From NCBI GenBank assembly GCA_011391855.1, contig JAABPT010000320.1, positions 1-19,199 of the forward strand: DNA of 19,199 bases, given 5' to 3'. This DNA is from Burkholderiales bacterium. Lineage in GTDB: Bacteria > Pseudomonadota > Gammaproteobacteria > Burkholderiales > Burkholderiaceae_C. Positions 6,689 through 16,404 of the stretch are shown here, piece after piece; position 1 is the stretch's first letter; every line of letters begins with the position of its first letter. The notes beneath the pieces are model-generated. The model had not been told where the DNA came from, made no database searches, and was given only the letters and a program-made list of their open reading frames with translations. The translations under genes and the position numbers were made by a program.

Positions 6689-7570
6689 TCAGGCCCGGCG
6701 GGCGTTTTCGGCAATGCCTTCGGCGAAGCGCGGCAGCAGCTGCAGCGGCAAGTCGTGGCCCATGCCGGGAATGAAGTCGGCCACGGCACCCGGTATCCTG
6801 GCCACCAGGTCGTGCCCGGCTTTCGGCCGTACCAGGGGGTCGGCCTCGCCATGGATGACGCGGGTGGGCGCCTGGACCAGCGGCAGCAGCGGCGAGCGGT
6901 CGCCGTCGGCCACCACGGCCACGATCTGCCGTGCCGTGCCGGCGGGGCGCCAGGCGCGCTGCACGGTGGCCTGCAGCCGGGCCCGCAGTCGTTCGGGGTC
7001 GGCGGGGTACGCCGGGCTGCCGATCAGCGTGAGCACGCGCTGCAGGTGCGCCACCACCGCGGCCGGGTCGCGGCCATCGGGGCGGCTCAGCAGGGCCCGC
7101 CGCACCTTCAGCGCAGGCTGCGGCAGGTGGCGCGCACCGCTGGTGGTCATCATCAGCGTCAGGCTCTTCAGCCGCTGCGGGTGCCGTGCCGCCAGATGCT
7201 GCGCGATCATGCCGCCCATCGAAGCGCCGCAGACATGGGCGCGCGCGATGCCCAACGCGTCGAGCACACCCAAAGCGTCGGCCGCCATGTCGGCGATGCC
7301 GTAGGGCGCCGGCACCGGCCGATGCAGCGCATAGCGCAGCATCACCGGCAGCATGTGCGGCACGCCCAGGTGGTCGAAACCCTGGCTCAATCCGGTGTCG
7401 CGGTTGTCCATGCGCACGACGCGAAAACCGCGCGACACCAGCAGCTGCACCAGTTCGTCGGGCCAGCCGGTGAGTTGCATGCCCAGGCCCATGATGAGCA
7501 GCAGCGGCTCGCCTTCGGGCAGGCCCTGGTCGTCGATCTCGATGCCCAGGCCGTTGGCCGAAACCCTCAC
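6689..7570 (-). CDS. Alpha/beta hydrolase (esterase/lipase-like)
   Basis: The 293-residue cytoplasmic protein has a complete catalytic triad: the nucleophile elbow CGASMGG (Ser117), acid VIHGEADPLV (Asp244) and PGMGHDLP (His272). The oxyanion region is LLLIMGLGMQLTGWP and the following VVRMDNRDTGLS is typical of the RdmC/EstB-like group. The start is GTG at 7570, whose GTG overlaps the TGA of the upstream acyltransferase (shared GTGA), so translation is probably coupled. Because its partner makes wax esters or triacylglycerol, hydrolysis of a neutral lipid or related ester is a plausible role, but the substrate is not determined. It ends convergently with the thioredoxin-fold gene, 48 bases apart. 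Confidence 0.92.
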   Translation of the reverse strand: MRVSANGLGIEIDDQGLPEGEPLLLIMGLGMQLTGWPDELVQLLVSRGFRVVRMDNRDTGLSQGFDHLGVPHMLPVMLRYALHRPVPAPYGIADMAADALGVLDALGIARAHVCGASMGGMIAQHLAARHPQRLKSLTLMMTTSGARHLPQPALKVRRALLSRPDGRDPAAVVAHLQRVLTLIGSPAYPADPERLRARLQATVQRAWRPAGTARQIVAVVADGDRSPLLPLVQAPTRVIHGEADPLVRPKAGHDLVARIPGAVADFIPGMGHDLPLQLLPRFAEGIAENARRA

Positions 7571-9216
7571 CGCGCTTTCCCACCCGCCGGCCGGCGCTTG
7601 ACCGGCGCTCGGGCCGCACCGCGCCCGGTGACCTGCGACACCGCAGTTTCCACGGCCGTATTCATGACCTGGCGCGCCACCTTGCTCATCGCTCCGGTGA
7701 CCACGCCGGTGGCACCGCTCACCACGCCGGTCAGGCCGCGGGCGGCGCGGCCCACCACGCCGGGTGGCGGGGCCTCGTCGGGGTCGGGCTCGCCCGGGCG
7801 GGCCAGCGCACGCAGGTCGTCGAAGGCAATGGTGATGGCCTCGGCGAGTTCGCGCACGTCGGGCAGCGCCTGCGCGTCGGCCATGAGGCCGAAGTCGAGC
7901 GAGTGGTCGTAGCTCTGCACCGTGACATTCAGCGCCAGCCCGTGCACGACGATCGACGTGGGGTAGTTGGTGAGCATCTTCGCCCCGGCCATGTACAGCG
8001 GCACCGGCGGACCGGGCACGTTGGAGATGACGAGATTGGCCACCTGCGGAATGCGGTCGGCCACCCGGGCCTTGCCGTACAACGCGGTGGCGGCCTCGAT
8101 CAGCCAGGGCACGCCCAGAGACGGAAAGTCGGTGGGCAGGATGCTCTTCAGGTTGCCCATCGTCGACTTCATCGCCGCCGTCGCGGCTTGCACGTGGGCC
8201 AGGCGCTTGCGCGTGTCGGCGATATTCGTGCCCAGGCTGACCAGGCTCATCGAAGCCTGATTGTCGGGCGAGCTGTCACCGGCCTCGCGCAGCGTGATCG
8301 GCACCGCCGCCACCAGGCTCTTGCGCGGCAGCTGGCGGGTCTTTGAATAGTGCCGGCGCAGCGCGCTGCTGCACAGCATGAGCACCATGTCGTTGATGGT
8401 GGCGCCGTGGGCGCGGCCCAGTGCCTTCACCTCGGCCAGCGGCAGCGTCACGGCGGCGAACGCGCGGCCGGCGGTGACGGACACGTTCAGCGGCGTGCGC
8501 GGCGCCAGCGTCAGGTTGCTCGGCCCGCCCTTGCCGCCGAACAGCGCCGTGCCCGAAATCGCCCGGCCGGCGGCATTCTTCAGCGTGCCCACGGTGGCTG
8601 GCAGGCCGCGCACGATCTCGGCCACCTTCTGCGCCTGGTTGCCGAGCACGCCGCGCAGCATCTCGGTCATCTCCAGGCGGAAGACCTTGGTGCGGCGCGA
8701 GGCCCGGGCCTCCGCCGGCCGCGGGTGGGGCGTCAGGTCCATGATGGCGTTGGCCAGCGCCACCGCCGCCTGCCCGTCGACCGCGGCATGGTGCAGCTGC
8801 GTATACAGGCCTACGCGGCGGTGACCGTTGGCGGCTGGGGCCAGGCCTTCAAACACATGCATCTTCCACAGCGGGCGCTCGCGGTCCAGCAGCACCGGGT
8901 GCAGGCGCGAGACCTCGGCTTCCAGCTCGTGCAGTCCGGCGCCCTTGGGCAGTTTGATCTCGACGATATGCCGGCGCAGGTCGGGCTCGGCGTCCACCCA
9001 GGCCGGGTTGGCCAGGTTCAGCGGCATCCACCACAACCGGCGCCGCAGCACGGGCGCCGCCGGCAGCCGCGACGCGATGTGCTTGCGCAAGGCGGTGACG
9101 AATTTGCCTGGGTAGCCGGGTGGCAGCTCGAAGAGGTGCAGCGCGCCCACGTGCATGGGCATCTGGGCCGTTTCAAGGTACAGGAAGGTAGCGTCGAGAC
9201 CGGACAGTTGCTGCAT
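7567..9216 (-). CDS. Wax ester synthase / acyl-CoA:diacylglycerol acyltransferase (WS/DGAT)
   Basis: The 549-residue protein begins with the family hallmark MQQLSGLDATFLYLE. The catalytic motif HHxxxDG is intact as HHAAVDG (142-148). Also present are ERPLWKMH (the PLW motif), INDMVLMLCSSALRR (the ND motif) and LVISNVPGPPVPLYMAG. It would transfer acyl-CoA to fatty alcohols or diacylglycerol to make storage lipid at the inner membrane. ATG at 9216 is preferred over a GTG two codons earlier that would overlap the GGGAG ribosome-binding site. The known enzymes are about 450-480 residues. Here an extra ~85-residue tail follows, with PDEAPPPG, then Gly/Val/Ala-rich LTGVVSGATGVVTGAMS and a basic end. 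It is the first gene of a coupled pair with the hydrolase. Confidence 0.95.
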   Translation of the reverse strand: MQQLSGLDATFLYLETAQMPMHVGALHLFELPPGYPGKFVTALRKHIASRLPAAPVLRRRLWWMPLNLANPAWVDAEPDLRRHIVEIKLPKGAGLHELEAEVSRLHPVLLDRERPLWKMHVFEGLAPAANGHRRVGLYTQLHHAAVDGQAAVALANAIMDLTPHPRPAEARASRRTKVFRLEMTEMLRGVLGNQAQKVAEIVRGLPATVGTLKNAAGRAISGTALFGGKGGPSNLTLAPRTPLNVSVTAGRAFAAVTLPLAEVKALGRAHGATINDMVLMLCSSALRRHYSKTRQLPRKSLVAAVPITLREAGDSSPDNQASMSLVSLGTNIADTRKRLAHVQAATAAMKSTMGNLKSILPTDFPSLGVPWLIEAATALYGKARVADRIPQVANLVISNVPGPPVPLYMAGAKMLTNYPTSIVVHGLALNVTVQSYDHSLDFGLMADAQALPDVRELAEAITIAFDDLRALARPGEPDPDEAPPPGVVGRAARGLTGVVSGATGVVTGAMSKVARQVMNTAVETAVSQVTGRGAARAPVKRRPAGGKAR

Positions 9217-9226
9217 GCGCACTCCC

Positions 9227-9245
9227 GTGCAAATGGGCCTTGCAC
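9227..9245. promoter_or_regulatory. Inverted repeat just upstream of the WS/DGAT gene
   Basis: GTGCAA, seven bases, TTGCAC is a perfect 19-bp dyad ending 11 bases before the WS/DGAT start codon. Size and symmetry suit a helix-turn-helix repressor operator, or it could fold as a small RNA hairpin covering the leader. No regulator gene lies next to it. Confidence 0.35.
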
Positions 9246-9302
9246 TTCTGCCCGATGCTAGCGCGAGCTCGGCCGTGCGCCGCCGGGTTCAAACCACCGG
9301 GC

Positions 9303-10202
9303 TCATCCCGGGCCGGCGAACCGCGTGCGTGAACGCAGCGCCAGCGCCTCGTTGGCGGCCAGCGCGCCCAGCACCAACAAGCCGCCGCCGAGCACCGACG
9401 TGGCGGGCGCCTCACCGGCGCCCAGCCAGGCCCAGCCGACGCCGAACACGACCTCCAGCAGACCCAGCAGCGAGATTTCCGGCGCGCTGAGCACCCGGGC
9501 CGCGGCCACCGCCATCAGGCAGGGTATGGCCAGTTGCACCACGCCCAGCAAGGCCAGCAGCGAAAGGTCGTGCGGCGAAGCGGCAAAGGGCAGCGCCAGG
9601 GGCAGGGTCAGCAGCGCGGAGAGCAAGGCACCCAGCAGCACGGCCGGCAGCATGTCGGCACCGCCGCCGGCGCGGCCCTTCAGGTGCTGCAGCAGCGTCC
9701 AGTTCACCGCGGCGGCCACCGGCACCGCCAGCGCCACGGCCGTGCCCAGCAGGTGCGTCGACCCGCCGGCGCTGAATTCGCTGCCGTACATCCACGCGAT
9801 ACCGGCGCCGGCCAGCAGCACCGCGCCCCAGGTGCGCGGCGCCAGCCGGTGGCCCAGGGCCACCCGCGCCAGCAAGGCCGTGAGCAGCGGAGCGATCGAC
9901 ATCGTGACCAGCACGTTGGCCACCGTGGTGAGCGTGAGCGCCACCATGAAGGCGGTGAACATCACGCTCCAGCACAGCCCCGACACCCACAAGGCGCGGC
10001 CGCCGGAGCGCAGCGAAGCCCACAACGCCGTCGGCCCGCGCAGCCAGGACAGCAGCAGCACCAGCGCCAACGCATTGAAAGCGCTGCGCCAGAACGTGAT
10101 CTCGAAACTGCGCGCCGCCTCCAGGTGGCGCGTGACGACCCCCGCGATGCTCCACATCAGGGCGGCGGCGATCATCGCCAGCACGGCACGACGGTGGGTC
10201 AT
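9303..10202 (-). CDS. DMT (EamA) family transporter
   Basis: The 299-residue integral membrane protein has about ten hydrophobic segments in two EamA repeats. Family-like segments are AALMWSIAGVVTRHLEAARS at the start, ITFWRSAFNALALVLLL, LTTVANVLVTMSIAPLLTAL at the end of repeat one, and LSAPEISLLGLLEVVFGVGW in repeat two. Substrate is unknown; relatives export amino acids, nucleosides or other metabolites. ATG at 10202 lies 7 bases past the bipA stop and 15 bases after GGGAGG; an upstream TTG would overlap bipA. It is therefore the last gene of the translation-machinery operon, at least by position. No His-rich tail is present, unlike the other DMT gene of this window. Confidence 0.9.
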   Translation of the reverse strand: MTHRRAVLAMIAAALMWSIAGVVTRHLEAARSFEITFWRSAFNALALVLLLSWLRGPTALWASLRSGGRALWVSGLCWSVMFTAFMVALTLTTVANVLVTMSIAPLLTALLARVALGHRLAPRTWGAVLLAGAGIAWMYGSEFSAGGSTHLLGTAVALAVPVAAAVNWTLLQHLKGRAGGGADMLPAVLLGALLSALLTLPLALPFAASPHDLSLLALLGVVQLAIPCLMAVAAARVLSAPEISLLGLLEVVFGVGWAWLGAGEAPATSVLGGGLLVLGALAANEALALRSRTRFAGPG

Positions 10203-10209
10203 GAACGGA

Positions 10210-12051
<1,842 letters not shown>

Positions 12052-12059
12052 GGGGTGGT

Positions 12060-13016
12060 TCAGGCCTGCGAGGCCTGCACTTCTAGGGGACTCAGAAGCC
12101 GGTCGGCGATCAGTTCGCCGGCGGTGATGTGGGCGGTGCCCAGGAAGGCAGGCGCCTCGGGGCGTTCGGGATGCGGGGTCGAGGCCGGGCCGTAGACGCG
12201 CACGGCCGGCGCGTCGGCCAGTGCCACGCGGCGCCGCAGGCCGGTGAGGAAGCGGCCGGCTTCGTCGTTGGGCAGGTGCACCGCGGGCCAGGCCGACAAG
12301 AGCACGTCGGAGGGCAGCAACCTGGCCTCGCGTTCGGCTTCAGGCATCACGGCCAAGGCCTCGATCGTCACGGCGTCGCTGATGTTCAAGCTTCCGCTGG
12401 CCGTGCGACGCAGGTCTTGCAGGTGCGCCCCACAGCCCAGGGCGGAGCCGATGTCCTCGGCCAGCGTGCGGATGTAGGTGCCCTTGCTGCAGGAAACGTC
12501 AATCACCAGGTCGGCATCGTGCCAGTCGACGATGTCGATGCGATGAATCACGATGCGGCGCGTGGCGCGTTCTACCTCGATGCCGGCACGGGCGTAGTCG
12601 TAGAGTGCGCGGCCTTCGTGCTTGAGCGCCGAGTGCATGGGCGGCATCTGGTCGATGGGGCCGACGAAGCGTGCGCAGGCGGCCTGAACGGCGGCGCGGT
12701 CCAGTTGGACCGGACGCGTCTCGACGACCTCGCCCTCGCGGTCGCCGGTGCTCGTGCGCTGGCCCAGCTTCAAGTGGGCGCGGTAGGTCTTGTCGGCGTC
12801 CAGGCTGGCCTGGCTGAATTTGGTCGCGGCGCCGAAACACAGCGGCAGCAGGCCGGTGGCCAGCGGGTCCAGCGTGCCGGTATGGCCGCCTTTCTCCGCC
12901 CGCAGCAGGCCCTTGGCCTTCTGCAGCGCGTCGTTGCTCGTCCAGCCGATCGGCTTGTCGAGCAGCAGCACGCCGTGCAGGGCGCGGCGTGGCTGGCGGG
13001 GCGGACGCGGCGTCAT
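12060..13016 (-). CDS. tRNA pseudouridine-55 synthase TruB
   Basis: The 318-residue enzyme converts U55 in the T loop of most tRNAs to pseudouridine. The catalytic aspartate is Asp50 in GGHTGTLDPLATGLLP; GVLLLDKPIGWTSND opens the fold, KTYRAHLKLGQRTSTGD and CSKGTYIRTLAEDIG are further family motifs. Length fits the bacterial family (E. coli 314). The C-terminal part, roughly from 245, corresponds to the PUA-like region. Start ATG overlaps the rbfA stop by one base (TGATG), so translational coupling is likely. Confidence 0.97.
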   Translation of the reverse strand: MTPRPPRQPRRALHGVLLLDKPIGWTSNDALQKAKGLLRAEKGGHTGTLDPLATGLLPLCFGAATKFSQASLDADKTYRAHLKLGQRTSTGDREGEVVETRPVQLDRAAVQAACARFVGPIDQMPPMHSALKHEGRALYDYARAGIEVERATRRIVIHRIDIVDWHDADLVIDVSCSKGTYIRTLAEDIGSALGCGAHLQDLRRTASGSLNISDAVTIEALAVMPEAEREARLLPSDVLLSAWPAVHLPNDEAGRFLTGLRRRVALADAPAVRVYGPASTPHPERPEAPAFLGTAHITAGELIADRLLSPLEVQASQA

Positions 13017-13381
13017 CAGTCGTCCTTGGCGCGGCTCGCATTGGCGCGCGCGATCAACGCCGACAGGTCGGCGGCGCGCTCGGTGGTCTTGTCAAAGTGG
13101 AAGTGCAGCGTCGGCACGGTGTGAATGGCCAAGCGCTTGAACAGGCCGTTGCGCAGGAAGCCCGCCGCTTCGTTCAAGGCCGTGGCACTGGCCTCGGGTT
13201 CGCCCATCAGCACGGAAAAATAGATCTGCGCATGCGCATAGTCGGGCGTGACCTCGACGCTGTTGATCGTGACCATGCCCACCCGCGGGTCCTTGAGGTC
13301 GCGGATGAGCTCGGCCACGTCGCGCTGGATCTGGTCGGCAACGCGGAAACTTCGGTTGGGGATGGCTCTCTTGTGTCGCAT
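13016..13381 (-). CDS. 30S ribosome-binding factor RbfA
   Basis: The 121-residue KH-like protein assists late 30S maturation and 16S rRNA 5'-end processing. Family marks are FRVADQIQRDVAELIRDLKD, DPRVGMVTINSVEVTPDYAH, the beta strand AQIYFSVL and LAIHTVPTLHFHFDKTTERA. The ATG at 13381 is preceded by an unusually C-rich leader with only a weak AGGA. It is coupled to truB through a TGATG overlap. A 78-base gap with a strong hairpin separates it from infB upstream. Confidence 0.96.
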   Translation of the reverse strand: MRHKRAIPNRSFRVADQIQRDVAELIRDLKDPRVGMVTINSVEVTPDYAHAQIYFSVLMGEPEASATALNEAAGFLRNGLFKRLAIHTVPTLHFHFDKTTERAADLSALIARANASRAKDD

Positions 13382-13403
13382 GGGGGGTGGTCCTGAAAAG
13401 CAG

Positions 13404-13431
13404 CAGGCCCCGCCGGTTCGGGCGGGGCCTG
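13404..13431 (-). terminator. Strong GC hairpin between infB and rbfA
   Basis: CAGGCCCCGCC, loop of six, GGCGGGGCCTG is a perfect 11-pair stem in the infB-rbfA gap. Reading the minus strand, it is followed by GCTGCTTTTCAGG, i.e. only a weak T tract three bases beyond the stem. It may act as a leaky terminator, an mRNA-stability or processing element between the two cistrons. Confidence 0.5.
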
Positions 13432-13459
13432 GTCGCTTAGGGTTGCGCCGTTGCCCGCC

Positions 13460-16336
13460 TTACAGCGTGCGTGCCACTTCCTTCACCTCGAAGAATTCGA
13501 GCTGGTCGCCTTCCTTGATGTCGTTGTAGTTCTTCAGCTTGATGCCGCACTCGAAGCCTTCCTTGACCTCGCGCACGTCGTCCTTCAGCCGCTTCACCGA
13601 TTCGACCTCGCCGGTATAGACCACCACGTTCTCGCGCAGCAGGCGGAAGCGCGCGTTGCGCACCACCTGGCCGGCGGTGATCATGCAGCCGGCGACGGTG
13701 CCGATCTTGCTGGCCACGAACACGGTGCGGATCTCGGCCGTGCCGATGGTCTCTTCCTTCTGCTCCGGCGCCAGCATGCCGGTCATCGCCGCCTTCACCT
13801 CGTCGACGGCGTCGTAGATGATGTTGTAGTAGCGGATGTCGACGCCGTTGCCTTCGGCCAGCTTGCGCGCACCCACGTCGGCACGCACGTTGAAGCCGAT
13901 GATCACCGACTTGCTGGCGATGGCCAGGTTGACGTCGCTTTCGGTGATGCCGCCCACGGCCGCATGCACGATCTGCACCTTGACCTCGGCCGTGCTGAGC
14001 TTGACCAGGCTCTGCGCCAGCGCCTCTTGCGAACCCTGCACGTCGGCCTTGACGATGAGCGACAGCGTCTGCGCCGCACCCTCGCCCATGCTCTCGAACA
14101 TGCCCTCGAGCTTGGCCGCCTGCCGCTTGTTGAGCGTGACTTCGCGGTATTTGCCCTGGCGGAAGGTGGCGATCTCGCGCGCCCGGCGCTCGTCGGACAG
14201 CACCATGAATTCGTCGCCCGCCTGCGGCACCTCGGTCAGGCCCTGGATCTCGACCGGCAGCGAAGGGCCAGCGGATTCGATGGCCTTGCCGTCTTCGTCG
14301 AGCATGGCGCGCACGCGGCCGTAGCTGCTGCCGGCCAGCACCACGTCGCCCTTCCTCAGCGTGCCGCTCTGCACCAGGATGCTCGCCACCGGGCCGCGGC
14401 CTTTGTCGAGCTTGGCCTCGATGACGAGTCCCCGCGCCGCCGCCTCGGCGGGCGCCTTGAGCTCCAGCACCTCGGCCTGCAGCAGCACCTGCTCCAGCAG
14501 CGTGTCGATGCCCTGGCCGGTCTTGGCCGACACCGGGACGAAGGGCGATTCACCGCCGAAGTCCTCGGGGATCACGCCTTCGGCCACCAACTCGCTCTTC
14601 AGGCGTTCCAGGTTGGCGTCGGGCTTGTCGATCTTGTTCATGGCCACCACGATGGGCACGTTGGCGGCCTTGGCGTGGGCGATGGCTTCCTTGGTCTGCG
14701 GCATCACGCCGTCGTCGGCGGCCACCACCAGGATCACGATGTCGGTGGCCTTGGCGCCGCGCGCACGCATCGCCGTGAAGGCGGCGTGGCCCGGGGTGTC
14801 CAGGAAGGTGATCATGCCGCGCGGCGTTTCGACGTGGTAGGCGCCGATATGCTGCGTGATGCCGCCCGCCTCGCCCGCCGCCACGCGGGCGCGGCGGATG
14901 TAGTCCAGCAGCGAAGTCTTGCCGTGGTCGACGTGGCCCATCACGGTGACCACCGGCGCGCGGTTCAGCTGCTCGGCGTCGTGCACGGCCGCGGTTTCCT
15001 CCTCGGTGAAGGCCTCGGGGTCGTCGAGTTTGGCCGCCAGCGCCTTGTGGCCCATTTCTTCGACGACGATCATCGCCGTCTCCTGGTCGAGCTGCTGGTT
15101 GATGGTGACCATCTGGCCCAGCTTCATGAGCTGCTTGATGACCTCGCTGCCCTTGACCGACATCTTGTGCGCCAGGTCGGCCACCGAGATGGTCTCCGGC
15201 ACGTGCACTTCCTGCACCTGCTGCTCGGCCTGCGGCGTGTAGCTCTGGCCGCTTTCGGCACGGTCGCCGCCGCGGCGTGCGCCGCCGCGTGGCGCGCGCC
15301 AGCCCGGGCGGCCGGCGCCGCTGTCACCACGCGTCTTGAGCGCGGCGCGCTTCTTGGCGGCATCGTCGGCCCAGCTGGAGGAGAGTTTCTCCGACTTGAC
15401 CTGCTTCTTGTCGCCGGCCTTGGCCGTGGTGCCCGGCGCAGCGGCGCCCGGTGCGGCCTTGGGCTTGTGGATGGTGCCCTTGATGGCTTCCTTGGCCGCT
15501 TCGGGCTTGATCTCTTCCGGCTTCTTGGCGACCAGCACCTTCTTCGGCCCCGCCATCATGGCGCGGATGGCCGCGGCCTCGGTCTCGGCGACCTTGCGGC
15601 GCTTCTCGAGGTCGACCTGGCGCGCGTTGTCCTCGGCGGCCTTGTCGGCGGCCTTGACGATGCGCAGTACGGGCTTGGCAGGCTCCGCCGGTGCTTTGAC
15701 CGCTTCCTTGACCGGTTCCTCGACTGGTGCCGGGGCCGGCTCGACCACGGCGGCGGCGCCCTTCGCCTTCTTGGGCGCCGCGGCTTCGGCCGCTGCCGCG
15801 GCGGCAGCAGCCTCTGCGGCCGCCTTGGCCGCAGCCTCGGCTGCCGCCGCCTGCGCAGCTTCAGCAGCCTCGCGCGCGGCACGTTCCTGCTCTTCGCGCT
15901 GACGGCGGGATTCGGCCAGTTCGGCTTCCTGCTGACGGATGGCCTCGGCCTGTGCGCGCGCTTCTTCCTCGCGCCGTTGCAGGTCCAGTTCCTCGGCGCT
16001 CGGGCCTTCCGGTTCCTCGACCGCCGGCGCGTCGTCGCGCTTGACGAAGACGCGCTTCTTGCGCACCTCGACCTGGATCGTGCGGGCGCGGCCGCTGGCG
16101 TCGGCCTGCTTGATCTCGGTGGTGGACTTGCGCACCACGGTGATCTTCTTGCGCTCGCTGGAAACGGCGGTGCCGTGCGCGGTGCGCAAGTAAGCCAGCA
16201 GACGCTCCTTGTCGGGCTCGGTCAGCGCGTCTTCGGGCGACTGCTTGGTCACGCCGGCCGATTGCAGCTGCTCGAGCAGTGCCGTCGTCGGGCGGCCGAG
16301 CTGCGCGGCGAACTGTGCGACTGTGATCACGGCCAT
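13460..16336 (-). CDS. Translation initiation factor IF-2
   Basis: The 958-residue GTPase positions initiator tRNA on the 30S subunit and promotes subunit joining. Domains in order: an IF2 N-terminal helical module (VITVAQFAAQLGRPTTALLE, residues 3-22), an extensive charged Ala/Glu/Lys/Arg-rich linker (about 110-370), a second IF2-N-like module (ETISVADLAHKMSVKGSEVI), the G domain with VMGHVDHGKTSLLDYIRR (around 465-480), DTPGHAAF and NKIDKP, then domains II-IV (C1/C2) binding fMet-tRNA near the C-terminus. The length fits long beta- and gammaproteobacterial IF-2. ATG at 16336 follows GAGGAAA at a 10-base spacing. The N-terminal linker contains runs of alanine codons that make the DNA repetitive. 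Confidence 0.97.
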   Translation of the reverse strand: MAVITVAQFAAQLGRPTTALLEQLQSAGVTKQSPEDALTEPDKERLLAYLRTAHGTAVSSERKKITVVRKSTTEIKQADASGRARTIQVEVRKKRVFVKRDDAPAVEEPEGPSAEELDLQRREEEARAQAEAIRQQEAELAESRRQREEQERAAREAAEAAQAAAAEAAAKAAAEAAAAAAAAEAAAPKKAKGAAAVVEPAPAPVEEPVKEAVKAPAEPAKPVLRIVKAADKAAEDNARQVDLEKRRKVAETEAAAIRAMMAGPKKVLVAKKPEEIKPEAAKEAIKGTIHKPKAAPGAAAPGTTAKAGDKKQVKSEKLSSSWADDAAKKRAALKTRGDSGAGRPGWRAPRGGARRGGDRAESGQSYTPQAEQQVQEVHVPETISVADLAHKMSVKGSEVIKQLMKLGQMVTINQQLDQETAMIVVEEMGHKALAAKLDDPEAFTEEETAAVHDAEQLNRAPVVTVMGHVDHGKTSLLDYIRRARVAAGEAGGITQHIGAYHVETPRGMITFLDTPGHAAFTAMRARGAKATDIVILVVAADDGVMPQTKEAIAHAKAANVPIVVAMNKIDKPDANLERLKSELVAEGVIPEDFGGESPFVPVSAKTGQGIDTLLEQVLLQAEVLELKAPAEAAARGLVIEAKLDKGRGPVASILVQSGTLRKGDVVLAGSSYGRVRAMLDEDGKAIESAGPSLPVEIQGLTEVPQAGDEFMVLSDERRAREIATFRQGKYREVTLNKRQAAKLEGMFESMGEGAAQTLSLIVKADVQGSQEALAQSLVKLSTAEVKVQIVHAAVGGITESDVNLAIASKSVIIGFNVRADVGARKLAEGNGVDIRYYNIIYDAVDEVKAAMTGMLAPEQKEETIGTAEIRTVFVASKIGTVAGCMITAGQVVRNARFRLLRENVVVYTGEVESVKRLKDDVREVKEGFECGIKLKNYNDIKEGDQLEFFEVKEVARTL

Positions 16337-16353
16337 GGGTCGGATTTCCTCGG

Positions 16354-16375
16354 GTATGTCTTGCGTATGTCTTGC
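16354..16375. repeat. 11-bp tandem duplication in the nusA-infB gap
   Basis: GTATGTCTTGC is present twice head to tail, followed by a partial third start (GTGTG). It lies in the 68-base spacer between nusA and infB. Probably a slippage product; no function is evident. Confidence 0.6.
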
Positions 16376-16404
16376 GTGTGGGCGGCGAGTGTCGGGGCGC
16401 AGGT

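Noticed and set aside
15727..15960. Dense GC-rich repeats suggestive of a repeat element
   Set aside because: They are alanine, glutamate and arginine codon runs of the IF-2 linker, not an independent DNA repeat.
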